DNA of 64,000 nucleotides from Paenibacillus aquistagni (GTDB lineage: Bacteria > Bacillota > Bacilli > Paenibacillales > Paenibacillaceae), in the NCBI RefSeq assembly GCF_900177815.1, contig NZ_FXAZ01000002.1:496001-560000 (forward strand), in the 5' to 3' direction. Below, one piece after another: positions 1-8,524 of the stretch; within the stretch, counting starts at the first letter, position 1, and each line of letters starts with the position of its first letter. The notes under the pieces were generated by a model. That model was not told the DNA's origin, did no database searches, and saw nothing but the letters and a program-made list of their open reading frames with translations. A program made the translations under genes and the position numbers.

Positions 1-6
1 CACGCT

Positions 7-1935
7 TTACATCGCTTCTGGAGTCGGCAAGCCGAGTATCTCCAAAGCCTCGCCCAGTGTATGCTTTATCTGTGCCGTCAGCCATAAGCGGAAGGTAACG
101 AGCTCCTGCTCCCCCTTCAGAATCGGACATGCCGCATAGAAGTTCGAGAATCGCGTTGCCAGCTCGAACGCATATTGACACAGCACATTCGGGGACAGCT
201 CCTTGCTGGCCAGGGCCAGCGTCTCCGGCCAGCGGCTAAGATGCGTAAGCAGGCTGTGCTCTGCTGGAGCCAATTCAGGAATGGCCGGCAGAGCGAACGT
301 ATTTTCCCCTTTCCCAGCGCCTTCAGCCGCTGCCTTATTCAGCACACGATTCGCGCGCGCATAAGCATACAGCAGGTACACGCCGGTATTCCCTGAGATC
401 TCGGTCGCTTGATCCATGTCGAACACGACTTCCGTCTGCAGGTTGAAGCGGAGCAGATAGTAACGAATCGAAGCGATCGCGATCATGCGGCTCGACAAGC
501 CCTCCTTGCTTGGTCTCGACGCTTCGATCACCTGCTCTACACGGCTGACCAGATCCTTGATCTTGATGCCAATTCCTTGTCTTCCAGACATCGCATAGCT
601 GGCTTTGCCATCAGATGTATCAATGCCAAGCTCCGAAGCTGACTTCGGGCTAAGCGAGACAACGCCATAGCTGACATGATGGAGCGCTTCAGCCTGCTCC
701 TCGTAGCCAAGTGCTTGCAGCGCCTGCTTCACCATGAGCTGCGGATACTCTTGGCGATAGTCGATAACGTTGATGACCATGTCCGCTTGCCCGAACGACG
801 TCGGCTTCTCTAGTCGACCCGCTTCCGCAGCATCCAGCGTGGCGGTCGTCCACAGGCCCGCTTCAAACGGTTTGTAGCTGAAATCCTGCTTCAAGAGCCC
901 GAACTTCCACAGATGATAGGCGATATCCTTGGCCGTATACGTCAAAATGCCATTAGAACGGACCAGCACCTTGTCTTGGCTATGCTCGGACTCCTGCCCT
1001 GAGATGGTCTCCTCCTGCTTCAGCACCCAGCAGCCCGCGAGACGCCCTTCCTGCTCCTGCTGGAAGGCCTCTGTCTGCTTCAGCAATTCGAAAGCCTTAG
1101 CCCAGAATCCCTCTCTTACAATACTGCTCTCCCATACCAAGAGATCATAGTCGATGCCAAAGCTGCCCATCTCCTCCACATGCTCGCGAACAATGCGCTC
1201 AGCTACTAAGGAGCCCAACCATGCCGTATTGTTGTCGCCAGCTTCAATGGCATGCAGCACCTTTGTGCGCTCATGCTGCAGTTCCGGATCAATCGCATAT
1301 TGCTTATTGATCGTTGCATACACGTCCCAGCAGAAGTCGCCGAATCGACGATGGCGGCTCTGCATATTAGTCTGCTGAATGCCCACCAGCGTATCGGCCA
1401 GCTGATTGCCTAGATCATCGATATAGTTGTGCACCTCCACCTGATGCCCTGTCTTGCGAAGCAGGCGAACCAACGTATCGCCAATGCAGGAATTGCGCAG
1501 ATGGCCTATATGAGCCGACTTATTCGGGTTGATGGACGTATGCTCGATCAGCACCTTTTTTGCATGAGCGCTGCTCTTAGCTCCCTCAGCTCGATACCCA
1601 ACCGTTCCCCCTGCTCCCCCGTAGCGCTTCATCCATTCGTTCCAATTCAAATACAGGTTCAAAAAGCCAGGTGGCACGACTTCCACGCGAGCAATCAGCC
1701 CTTCAATCAGGCCATCTGCTTCCAGCTTCGCCTTGATCATCTCAGCAATCGCGACTGGGGGCTTGCGAAAGGCCTTGGCCAGCTTCATCGCGGCGTTCGT
1801 TGCATACTCCCCATGCTTCTCATGCGCGGGCTGCTCCAGCATGACTTCGTACGGACACTCCCCGTCATTCCCGCAGTCTATCCAGCACTGCTGCACAGCT
1901 TGCTGCAGTTGTGACTTTATCGTTTCCTTCAGCAT
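7..1935 (-). CDS. argS: Arginyl-tRNA synthetase
   Basis: Cytosolic class I synthetase that charges tRNA-Arg with arginine using ATP. The 642-residue product has an N-terminal Add-1-like domain (about 1-110). The HIGH signature lies in HIGHLRNSCIGD near residue 142, followed by HNYIDDLGNQ. A DALR-type anticodon-binding domain fills the C-terminal 120 residues (GVYLLYAYARANRV and after). It is longer than the roughly 556 residues of the Bacillus subtilis enzyme, with extra sequence in the middle of the catalytic region. The start is ATG at 1935, behind a GAGAGGGAATAG ribosome site. It is the only gene behind the T-box leader at 2034-2346, so its expression should answer to uncharged tRNA-Arg. 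The family call is very secure. Confidence 0.96.
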   Translation of the reverse strand: MLKETIKSQLQQAVQQCWIDCGNDGECPYEVMLEQPAHEKHGEYATNAAMKLAKAFRKPPVAIAEMIKAKLEADGLIEGLIARVEVVPPGFLNLYLNWNEWMKRYGGAGGTVGYRAEGAKSSAHAKKVLIEHTSINPNKSAHIGHLRNSCIGDTLVRLLRKTGHQVEVHNYIDDLGNQLADTLVGIQQTNMQSRHRRFGDFCWDVYATINKQYAIDPELQHERTKVLHAIEAGDNNTAWLGSLVAERIVREHVEEMGSFGIDYDLLVWESSIVREGFWAKAFELLKQTEAFQQEQEGRLAGCWVLKQEETISGQESEHSQDKVLVRSNGILTYTAKDIAYHLWKFGLLKQDFSYKPFEAGLWTTATLDAAEAGRLEKPTSFGQADMVINVIDYRQEYPQLMVKQALQALGYEEQAEALHHVSYGVVSLSPKSASELGIDTSDGKASYAMSGRQGIGIKIKDLVSRVEQVIEASRPSKEGLSSRMIAIASIRYYLLRFNLQTEVVFDMDQATEISGNTGVYLLYAYARANRVLNKAAAEGAGKGENTFALPAIPELAPAEHSLLTHLSRWPETLALASKELSPNVLCQYAFELATRFSNFYAACPILKGEQELVTFRLWLTAQIKHTLGEALEILGLPTPEAM

Positions 1936-2033
1936 CTCTATTCCCTCTCATTCCTTTTCGATATCGTGTTCGTAAACAATCTCAAATATTGGTTCCGTCT
2001 GTGACGAGACTTATATATTCTAATTTGGATTGC

Positions 2034-2346
2034 AAAAAAGCCCCCGTCTCTAATTAAGAGACGAGGGCTGTATACACACTCGCGGTACCACTCTTGTTGC
2101 TGAACGAAGGCTCGCACTCCTGCATTCGTTCAACCCCTTGATCCAGATAACGGCTGGCAGCCGGATCATCTTACTAGGACGATGCAGCTGACATGGCAAG
2201 CCTGTGCCGCCGCTCCTCATCGATTCTGATGATCATCTCCTGGGTCCGCTTCATGAAGGATTCGGTACCGGCTCTCACCAACCCGGCTCGCTTGAACTCT
2301 TATCGCTCCATTACTCTCCCAATCACAGATGATTGCTTAGATATTT
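2034..2346 (-). promoter_or_regulatory. T-box leader (Arg, CGG specifier)
   Basis: On the minus strand the untranslated leader of argS carries the T-box core TGGTACCGCG (2081-2090 on the plus strand). An intrinsic terminator follows: arms 2039-2051 and 2057-2069, then a U run. Upstream are Stem I landmarks GAGAGTA and GAGAGCCGG, then GAAG-CGG-ACCC. By analogy with the glyQS leader (GAAG-GGC-ACC), the specifier triplet is CGG at 2246-2248, an arginine codon that fits the downstream gene. Binding of uncharged tRNA-Arg would stabilise the antiterminator. The class is certain from the T-box core; the specifier is read by pattern. Confidence 0.92.
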
Positions 2347-2352
2347 CTAATC

Positions 2353-2380
2353 ATTATAGCGAATGCCATGCAAATTGCAA
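2353..2380 (-). promoter_or_regulatory. Sigma-A-type promoter of argS leader
   Basis: On the minus strand, TTGCAA (2375-2380) and TATAAT (2353-2358) are separated by 16 bp. The pair sits just upstream of the T-box Stem I and just after the kbl stop codon, so argS has its own promoter. Confidence 0.6.
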
Positions 2381-2412
2381 GCCCCTTCGCGTTGAAAGGA
2401 CATGCTCACACG

Positions 2413-3591
2413 TTAAATGATGCCGAATTCACGTCCAACCTTCTTCAACGCATCCAAGGCAAATGCCAAGTCCTCATCGGTGTGCTGAGCCGTGACAATC
2501 ATGCGCACGCGGCCTTTATCCATGGACACCGTTGGATATACGATGCCTTGCGCACACAAGCCCTCGTCCAAGAGGCGCTTGGAGAATTCAAGCGTGCGAG
2601 CAGGCTCGCCCACAATAATCGGAATGATTGGCGTTTCGCTGTCGCCTGTATTGAAGCCTTCCTTCTTCAAGGTATCGCGGAAGCTGTTCGCATTGCTCCA
2701 CAGGCGCTCTGTAAGCTCGGGTTCTGTCTTCAGCACATCAATTGCCGCAATACAAGAAGCAGCCACAGAAGGCGGAAGGGAGGTGCTGAACAGGAAGGAG
2801 CGCGCATTATTGATCATGAGGTCCTTCGCAGCTTGGCTGGTCGCCACGTAGCCGCCAACCGCGCCAATTGCTTTGGACAAAGTGCCAATCTGGAAGTGCA
2901 CGCGGCCATGCAGGCCGAAATGATCCGTAGAGCCTTTGCCGTGCTTGCCGAGCACACCGCTCGCATGCGCATCATCGACATACACGAGCGCATCGTATTT
3001 CTCTGCGAGCTCTACAATCGTCGTCAGCGGCGCGATATCGCCGTCCATGCTGAAGACACCGTCCGTTACAACGACGCGCTGACGATAGCTGCCGCATTCC
3101 TTCAATACTGCTTCAAGCTGGTCCATATCCTTGTGAGCGAAGATTTTGCGGGATGCCTTCGTCAAGCGGATGCCGTCAATAATGCTGGCATGATTCAGCT
3201 CATCGCTGATGACAACATCATCCGCGCCAAGAATAGAGCCAAGCACGCCTTGGTTCGTCGTAAAGCCGGATTGGAAGACAAGCGCAGCTTCCGTGCCTTT
3301 GAACGCGGCAAGCTTCTGCTCCAATTCATCATGAATCGCTAGCGTGCCTGTAATGGTGCGTACGGAACCAGCGCCTACACCATACTTTTCTGTCGCTTCA
3401 ATCGCTGCCTGCTTCATCTTAGGATGATGGGTAAGCCCCAAATAGTTGTTGGAGGACATTTGCAGCACACGCTTGCCGCCCTCAAGTGTCATCCAAGCAT
3501 CTGAACCGTCTTCCCACACCGTCAGTGGACGATATCTTCCTGCATCCTTTAGCGCCTGCAATTCCTGTGCAATCACGTCAAAATTAGCCAT
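2413..3591 (-). CDS. kbl: Glycine C-acetyltransferase (2-amino-3-ketobutyrate CoA ligase)
   Basis: PLP enzyme that cleaves 2-amino-3-ketobutyrate with CoA to glycine and acetyl-CoA, the second step of threonine breakdown by the Tdh-Kbl route. The 392-residue length is typical. Visible motifs are SSNNYLGLTHHPK near residue 45, VYVDDAHASGVLG near 205 and the PLP-lysine segment GTLSKAIGAVGGY near 240. The ATG at 3591 follows an AAGGAGGAAC ribosome site. Threonine dehydrogenase lies upstream on the same strand, but 560 bp and a terminator separate them, so the two are probably co-regulated rather than strictly co-transcribed. The family includes 8-amino-7-oxononanoate synthase; the tdh neighbour favours Kbl. 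Confidence 0.93.
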   Translation of the reverse strand: MANFDVIAQELQALKDAGRYRPLTVWEDGSDAWMTLEGGKRVLQMSSNNYLGLTHHPKMKQAAIEATEKYGVGAGSVRTITGTLAIHDELEQKLAAFKGTEAALVFQSGFTTNQGVLGSILGADDVVISDELNHASIIDGIRLTKASRKIFAHKDMDQLEAVLKECGSYRQRVVVTDGVFSMDGDIAPLTTIVELAEKYDALVYVDDAHASGVLGKHGKGSTDHFGLHGRVHFQIGTLSKAIGAVGGYVATSQAAKDLMINNARSFLFSTSLPPSVAASCIAAIDVLKTEPELTERLWSNANSFRDTLKKEGFNTGDSETPIIPIIVGEPARTLEFSKRLLDEGLCAQGIVYPTVSMDKGRVRMIVTAQHTDEDLAFALDALKKVGREFGII

Positions 3592-4096
3592 GATTTAGTT
3601 CCTCCTTTGAGTATGTAAAATGATCGCTTGCATGAAAGCAAGCATTACCTTAAGTCCTAAAAAACGCCTGAATCTAGATCGAACATGTAATAAACAAATA
3701 ATGCCCCCTGCCATCGCTCAGCTTGTCTAACGCATCGCTTGGCAAATAGCGGCTCATCACTATCATCATACACAATTAACATGGGATGAACCAGCCGCCT
3801 CTATGCGCGAGTATCGAGTCAAGAAAGTTCCCGAGTCAAGCCGACAGTATTAGGGTCTATCTGTTAATGAGAAAAACAAGGACAAGTCATGGAAAACAAA
3901 AACAAGGAAAACAGAACGAGCAGAGCGAGCTTTCTTTCATCCAGCACAAAGCAAGAGTACCAACGGTCTAGTGTCATCAGCCTCTAACGCAGCTCCAGCT
4001 TTCATGGATGGCAAGGGAAGCACCGCTTGGTATTCCTGTCTTTGTTTGTCCACTCGCTCGTAATTCGCAGCAGTTAAACCGCATGCATTCGGCTTC
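3592..4096. other. Intergenic stretch between tdh and kbl
   Basis: No convincing gene was found. A short open frame at 3786-3971 lacks a ribosome site and any recognisable sequence. A small inverted repeat, GCTTGC with GCAAGC (3626-3631 and 3638-3643), lies about 30 bp before the kbl start and could be part of its control region. No clear sigma-A promoter was identified. Confidence 0.5.
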
Positions 4097-4129
4097 AAAA
4101 AAAGGAATGATGACCTTTATTCATTCCTT
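4097..4129 (-). terminator. Intrinsic terminator after tdh
   Basis: On the minus strand AAGGAATGA (from 4121-4129) pairs with TCATTCCTT (from 4102-4110), followed by seven U residues. It lies 20 bp beyond the tdh stop. Confidence 0.75.
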
Positions 4130-4150
4130 CCTTTCCCTGTTGCCAAACTC

Positions 4151-5212
4151 TTAAATCTCAGGCATCTGATCGTGAAGGAATACCACTTTGCCGCAAGTCC
4201 CCTTCATCATCATATCAAAGCCTTCCTCGAATTGATCCAGCGTCAACGTGTGTGTAATCAACGGCTTCAGATCAATGCGGTTGTTCTCTAGCAGTCCCTT
4301 CACCTGATACCAGGTCTCATACATGCGGCGACCTGTAATGCCTTCGATGCGAATGCCTTTGAAAATGATATCCTCGGCAAGGTTAAGCGGCACATCGCGC
4401 GTTGGAATGCCCAGCATCGACACACGCGCTGCCATAGCAGCAGCCTTGAAGCCATCGCGAATCGCATCTGGATGGCCCGACATCTCAAGCACCACCTCTG
4501 CACCTTCGCCGCCTGTAGCCTCGCGAATCGACTCAACCATGGACACTTCAGCATTGTTAACGATCACATCCGCGCCAAACTGCTTCGCCAGCGACAAGCG
4601 ATACGGGTTCACATCCACCGCAATAATCTTGCCCGCTCCACAGGCTTTGGCTACCGCAACAGCCATAATGCCGATCGGCCCTACACCGATGACCGCTACG
4701 CTCTTGCCGACAATATCTCCGCTCATCACCGTCTGTACCGCATTACCAAGCGGGTCCTGCAGGCAAGCGATCTCGGCTGGGAGATTTGGATCGTTATGAA
4801 TCACATTGGTAGCACGCACTACCGCATATTCTGCGAAGCAGCCTGGCAACGTAATGCCGAAGCTCTTCGTATTCGGGCACACATGCGCATTGCCAGTACG
4901 GCAGGCTTTGCACACGCCGCAGACAACATGTCCTTCAGCCGACACATAGTCGCCGACTTTGACGTTCGTCACATTTGCGCCTACTTCTTCTACGATCCCT
5001 GCGAATTCGTGGCCGAAGACGTTAGGCGTCACGACTGTATTTTCCGCCCATTGATCCCATTTATAGATATGAACGTCCGTTCCGCAGATGGACGATGTTT
5101 TTACTTTGACAAGCACTTCGTCTGGTCCGCAGGCTGGCTTTGGAACCCTTTTCAATACAGCACCTGGCTTGCGTTCTTCCTTGACGAGTCCAACCATTGT
5201 TTCTTGCAACAT
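4151..5212 (-). CDS. tdh: L-threonine 3-dehydrogenase
   Basis: Zinc-dependent, NAD-linked medium-chain dehydrogenase that oxidises L-threonine to 2-amino-3-ketobutyrate, the substrate of Kbl. Of 353 residues, the catalytic zinc region shows SSICGTDVHIY near residue 40 and GHEFAG near 67. The structural zinc loop is CGVCKACRTGNAHVC (about 97-111), and the Rossmann motif is GVGPIG near 176. The start is ATG at 5212 behind GGGGAGGGG; an ATG five bases upstream is out of frame. The gene is divergent from an XRE-cupin regulator across a 195-bp region with palindromic sites, which suggests that protein controls threonine use. Related polyol dehydrogenases share this fold; the sequence and the kbl pairing favour Tdh. 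Confidence 0.94.
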   Translation of the reverse strand: MLQETMVGLVKEERKPGAVLKRVPKPACGPDEVLVKVKTSSICGTDVHIYKWDQWAENTVVTPNVFGHEFAGIVEEVGANVTNVKVGDYVSAEGHVVCGVCKACRTGNAHVCPNTKSFGITLPGCFAEYAVVRATNVIHNDPNLPAEIACLQDPLGNAVQTVMSGDIVGKSVAVIGVGPIGIMAVAVAKACGAGKIIAVDVNPYRLSLAKQFGADVIVNNAEVSMVESIREATGGEGAEVVLEMSGHPDAIRDGFKAAAMAARVSMLGIPTRDVPLNLAEDIIFKGIRIEGITGRRMYETWYQVKGLLENNRIDLKPLITHTLTLDQFEEGFDMMMKGTCGKVVFLHDQMPEI

Positions 5213-5307
5213 TTCATTGCCCCTCCCCGATTTTTTTCATAAAATAGAACATAGAACAAAATTATTTTTGACGGTTTTCTCCGTAATATTCTTTTTTGTC
5301 TTTGTAT

Positions 5308-5340
5308 ATTATATTACACAGTTGTGTACTATATTGCACA
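5308..5340. promoter_or_regulatory. Candidate operators between tdh and the XRE-cupin gene
   Basis: The palindrome TACACA-GT-TGTGTA occupies 5315-5328. The direct repeat ATATTACACA (5311-5320) and ATATTGCACA (5331-5340) is spaced exactly 20 bp, two helical turns. A minus-strand TATAAT (5308-5313), usable by tdh, overlaps the first repeat. This layout fits a dimeric HTH regulator acting on both divergent genes. It is an inference from sequence only. Confidence 0.5.
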
Positions 5341-5407
5341 TGTTTTTTTGTATGACTTTTTTTACAGGACAAGCCTGTTCTGTTGGGATAGAGAGAGGAG
5401 CTCTAGA

Positions 5408-5974
5408 ATGCAAGAACAAATTCATAAGAAAATAGGAAAGAATCTGCAAGACATCCGCAAGTCGCGCAGCTTAAGTCTAGACGCGGTCGCTGAGCTGAGC
5501 GGGGTCAGCAAGGGTATGCTTGGCCAGATCGAACGGGGCGAATCCAACCCAACCATTTCCGTGCTGTGGAAGATTGTCAACGGGCTTCGCATCTCATTTG
5601 CAACCTTGATGGAGGATGCCTCTCCTCAAGTCAGCGTCGTGGCCATGGAAGAAACCACACCGCTTGTGGAGGAGGAAGGCGCTTATCGCGCATTCCCGAT
5701 CTTTCCTTTTGAGCAGGATCGCGGCTTCGAGGTATACAGCGTTCTGATTGAGCCTGGCACCTCTCATCAATCAGAAGCCCACTATGAGGGCGTGGAAGAA
5801 TTCATTATGGTCATGGATGGCGAGCTGCGGGTAGAAGTCGGCGGGGAAAGCTATACGCTTAAGCCGACGCTTGCGATGCGGTTCTCGGCTGACCAGCCGC
5901 ACACCTACACGAATGACACGGATAAGACCATTCGCTACGTGACGCTGATTCATTATCCTTCAGCAAATCGGTAA
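5408..5974 (+). CDS. XRE-family regulator with C-terminal cupin domain
   Basis: The 188-residue transcription factor has an HTH_3 domain (about 8-65: QDIRKSRSLSLDAVAELSGVS, then QIERGESNPTIS) joined to a small cupin barrel (about 105-180: EAHYEGVEEFIMVMDGELRV). Such proteins usually sense a small metabolite in the cupin and repress neighbouring catabolic genes. The ATG at 5408 was chosen because AGAGAGGAG sits 8 bp upstream; the longer frame from 5324 would put promoter sequence into the protein. The gene is divergent from tdh, so control of threonine degradation is a reasonable inference. The ligand is unknown. Confidence 0.88.
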   Translation: MQEQIHKKIGKNLQDIRKSRSLSLDAVAELSGVSKGMLGQIERGESNPTISVLWKIVNGLRISFATLMEDASPQVSVVAMEETTPLVEEEGAYRAFPIFPFEQDRGFEVYSVLIEPGTSHQSEAHYEGVEEFIMVMDGELRVEVGGESYTLKPTLAMRFSADQPHTYTNDTDKTIRYVTLIHYPSANR

Positions 5975-5994
5975 TGGTTATAATCTTGCACCAA

Positions 5995-6028
5995 GAGCTC
6001 CTTGCGTCTCATGCAAAGGAGCTTTTTT
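5995..6028 (+). terminator. Intrinsic terminator after the XRE-cupin gene
   Basis: AGAGCTCCTTGC pairs with GCAAAGGAGCT and is followed by six T residues at 6023-6028. Confidence 0.8.
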
Positions 6029-6179
6029 ACAAATGAAGGCAGTAGGTTGCCTGTTTAGCCTAGACTGGTCATGACAGAAGAACAGCGATAACTTTATACA
6101 AGTGGATGTTCCTATTGTTTTTTTCTATTACAGGGACACTTCATAAGCAGTAAGAGGAGATCTAAAGGAGGTGAAGCAT

Positions 6180-6704
6180 GTGCATGCTATAAAACGTTAT
6201 GGCGCAGCTGCAGCCGTTATCATGGCAAGCCTTCTTCTGCTGCTGTCGGCCTGTATGCGTACCCCCTCAATTTCTGAGGTCTTGGACAGGGATATAATCA
6301 AGGATGATTACACCATTCTTGACACCATAGACGTGGACAACGGACAGCTTGTGTTTTACCAGCGTCAGACGTTCCAGGATATTGGCGTGGCAGCCGCTAA
6401 CACCTCGATGGAGCGCTCCTCTGTCCAATATAGCGGACAATTGAGTACTGCCGCGGGAACGCCGAACCGCCATTATTTCTCCCTGGAGCTTGAGGGGCAG
6501 CCTTATTCCATCTACTTCGGGCGACTGGATGAGCCGCGCCAGGCTCCTGTGTCTATTCGCTTTTGGGATGCTGAGAATGAGGAGGAAGCCCTTGTTCATA
6601 AGGCTTCTGTCTTGAACATAGAGGGTGCTTCTCTTTGGTACATGGTGTTCGATCATCGCTACGAGAAGCTGTTTGACGTTATAGATCAGCAGGACAATGG
6701 ATAG
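6180..6704 (+). CDS. Putative lipoprotein of unknown function
   Basis: About 174 residues with a lipoprotein signal peptide: basic start, hydrophobic AAAAVIMASLLLLL, then lipobox LSAC with the cysteine near residue 25. The mature part would be anchored to the outer face of the membrane. No domain is recognised. The GTG at 6180 is preferred because AAGGAGG (6164-6170) lies 9 bp upstream; the GTG at 6171 overlaps that site and the ATG at 6178 is out of frame. It appears to be a single-gene unit between the XRE-cupin gene and a convergent LacI gene. Confidence 0.7.
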   Translation: MHAIKRYGAAAAVIMASLLLLLSACMRTPSISEVLDRDIIKDDYTILDTIDVDNGQLVFYQRQTFQDIGVAAANTSMERSSVQYSGQLSTAAGTPNRHYFSLELEGQPYSIYFGRLDEPRQAPVSIRFWDAENEEEALVHKASVLNIEGASLWYMVFDHRYEKLFDVIDQQDNG

Positions 6705-6939
6705 AATAAAAAAATCCCTGACACCGCATACTGCATGAAGCACAGCAGCGGATGAGCAAGGATTAGTTAAGCTTTGTTTTACATTGCACTGTATTCTTTT
6801 CTTTCTTTATTGGTATCATCGACTTCAGAGAAATGCTAATCTTTTATACGAATATTTTCGGAATGAATTTATTTGGTATGAATATTCGAATGAACGTGTC
6901 ATTCATCTAGCATCCGATGACGCTGCCGCTGCCTCTACG

Positions 6940-8004
6940 TTATACCTGCCCAACCGACATCGCCTCGACTCGAGTTACAGAGCTTCTTGTGATCAGCTTA
7001 AATGGAAGCTGCATGCGAAACGCAAATGGATACGGGTCCTCCAAGCTGTCCAGCAGCGTCTTAGCGGCGGCATAGCCCATCTCATACTTAGGAATATGAA
7101 TGGTAGACAAGGGCGGTGTTGTATACTTGGAGAACTCAATATCATCGATGCCGATAAACGAAATATCTCTAGGAATCGACAGCCCGGCTTCCGTAACCGC
7201 TCTCATCGCGGCAATCGCCATCATATCACTGGCGCAGAACATCGCGGTTGGCCGTTCAGCAGCCATTAGCAGACCCTTCATTTGTTCATAGCTCTCATCT
7301 GCGTCCCAGTGGGAGTTGATCGTCCACTGTGCCTGATAAGGAAGCTGGTATTCTTCCAATGCACGGCGATAACCCGTAAAGCGCTTCTCTCGATCCAGCT
7401 TGCCGGACAGCCCGGTCCCTCCAATAAACCCAATGTCTTGATGGCCTAACTCGATCAGGTGCTTGACTGCGGTATGCGCGGCACTCATCCGATCATAGGA
7501 GATGATCGGAATCTCCGAATCATTAACATCAATGCCGACAATAACAGGCACCCGCTCCTTTAACCGCTTGTACAGGCTGGACGTCAAACCCTCAATGCAA
7601 ATGAGACCGCTTAAGCCGCGCGTATCAAGCAATGTATTGAATAACACCTCATTCTTAAGCTCAGCTTGTGTATGCAGAAAAGACAGCGTAAGGCCGGATT
7701 CCAGCAGCTTCGCTTCCATTCCTTGAATAATCGGCGAGAAGTAGGGATGATTGTACTTGTTGTCCTGAAGCGCTACGATGCACCCAATCACGGGCAGCTT
7801 AGAGGCATGCTCCCTTCCCCGCTTTGCCCCCGGCCGGTATGACTTCGCTCGTCTCGAGGAGCGATAGTCCATTTCCTTTGCGACTTTCCATATCTTCTGC
7901 TTCGTCTCGTCGCTGATCCTCCTGCTGTCGTCCTGATTAATGACACGAGAGACTGTAGATATGGAGACACCAACACGTTCTGCAATCTCTCTTAACGTTG
8001 TCAT
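6940..8004 (-). CDS. LacI-family transcriptional regulator
   Basis: The 354-residue repressor has an N-terminal HTH (TLREIAERVGVSISTVSRVI, residues 3-22) and a hinge-helix region. A periplasmic-binding-like sensor domain follows, from about residue 65 (LPVIGCIVALQDNKYNHPYF), and typically binds a sugar or sugar derivative. The C-terminal part contains FIGIDDIEFSKYTTPPLSTI, a standard LacI-family signature. The ATG at 8004 is chosen because GGGGGAG lies just upstream; a TTG at 8016 is part of that site. No transport or sugar-metabolism gene is adjacent, so its target lies elsewhere or it controls itself. Closest in style to the GalR/EbgR group; the effector is unknown. Confidence 0.92.
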   Translation of the reverse strand: MTTLREIAERVGVSISTVSRVINQDDSRRISDETKQKIWKVAKEMDYRSSRRAKSYRPGAKRGREHASKLPVIGCIVALQDNKYNHPYFSPIIQGMEAKLLESGLTLSFLHTQAELKNEVLFNTLLDTRGLSGLICIEGLTSSLYKRLKERVPVIVGIDVNDSEIPIISYDRMSAAHTAVKHLIELGHQDIGFIGGTGLSGKLDREKRFTGYRRALEEYQLPYQAQWTINSHWDADESYEQMKGLLMAAERPTAMFCASDMMAIAAMRAVTEAGLSIPRDISFIGIDDIEFSKYTTPPLSTIHIPKYEMGYAAAKTLLDSLEDPYPFAFRMQLPFKLITRSSVTRVEAMSVGQV

Positions 8005-8141
8005 GCTCTCCCCCAATTCTGCGCTTGCCGCATCCTATGGTCTATGTGTCTTTATACGCATCATTATAACGAGCCTGTTATGTAAATAAAAGGGTGAAGT
8101 ATGTCTACAAGGGGCAATATTGTATAAAATCGTTATAAATG

Positions 8142-8170
8142 TTGTAGCGTCATAGAAACTGTGGTAGTAT
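8142..8170 (+). promoter_or_regulatory. Promoter of the erm leader
   Basis: TTGTAG (8142-8147) and TAGTAT (8165-8170) have a 17-bp spacer and a TGG extension before the -10 element. Transcription would start about 25 bp before the leader peptide gene. Confidence 0.6.
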
Positions 8171-8201
8171 AACGTTAATTTATGAAGGAGGGTTGTTAAA
8201 A

Positions 8202-8240
8202 ATGGGGTATTTATACATTCGATTCCGTTACATGCAATGA
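8202..8240 (+). CDS. Erm leader peptide MGYLYIRFRYMQ
   Basis: Thirteen codons, including the stop, encode the 12-residue peptide MGYLYIRFRYMQ. A strong GAAGGAGGG ribosome site (8184-8192) lies 9 bp upstream. Residues 7-9 are Arg-Phe-Arg, which matches the +X+ class of macrolide-dependent arrest motifs known from the ErmD leader (Arg-Leu-Arg). A drug-bound ribosome would be expected to stall with Phe8 in the P site. The last codons form the 5' arm of a hairpin (8232-8238 with 8243-8249), so stalling would alter RNA folding before erm. The peptide is seen directly; the arrest function is inferred. Confidence 0.75.
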   Translation: MGYLYIRFRYMQ

Positions 8241-8500
8241 AAATTGCATATGTCTCTGCCTGTGGGTAGAGAGAACGGGATTAGTCTGCCCATTTTTAAT
8301 CCTCTTCGTTCATTTTATTTGAATATCGATATGTGAATGAATATGAAGGAAGGCAGGGTTATCTGCCTTTCTTTTTTGCGTTAGCTTGTAAGGGTACAAG
8401 GAAACAATTTCTTTGTCCTGTCCCATCACCCGCTCATGTGTAAAAGGGGTGGTCTCTTTCCGCTTCTCTCAAACCGCAGGCCATGGTCTGTGGTTTTTTT
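8232..8500 (+). promoter_or_regulatory. Attenuator with stacked hairpins and terminators upstream of erm
   Basis: Four structures follow the leader peptide. The first is the hairpin ATGCAAT/ATTGCAT (8232-8249) with a GAAA loop over the leader stop. The second pairs GTGGGTAGA (8262-8270) with TCTGCCCAT (8285-8293), then TTTTAAT. The third is a clear terminator, GGAAGGCAG (8348-8356) with CTGCCTTTC (8363-8371), then T6. The fourth is AAACCGCAG (8471-8479) with CTGTGGTTT (8488-8496), then a T run, ending 25 bp before erm. CTGCCT (8256-8261) could compete for AGGCAG (8351-8356) as an antiterminator. The layout matches antibiotic-responsive transcription attenuators of Firmicutes; the switching model is inferred. 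Confidence 0.7.
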
Positions 8501-8524
8501 GTTTTCCAGAAGGGAGCGATAAGA

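Noticed and set aside
2368..3342. A 324-residue plus-strand frame opposite kbl
   Set aside because: It is an antisense shadow of kbl; the kbl motifs and ribosome site leave no doubt about the coding strand.
3786..3971. A 61-residue plus-strand frame between tdh and kbl
   Set aside because: No ribosome site, highly biased Lys/Gln/Ser content and no family pattern.
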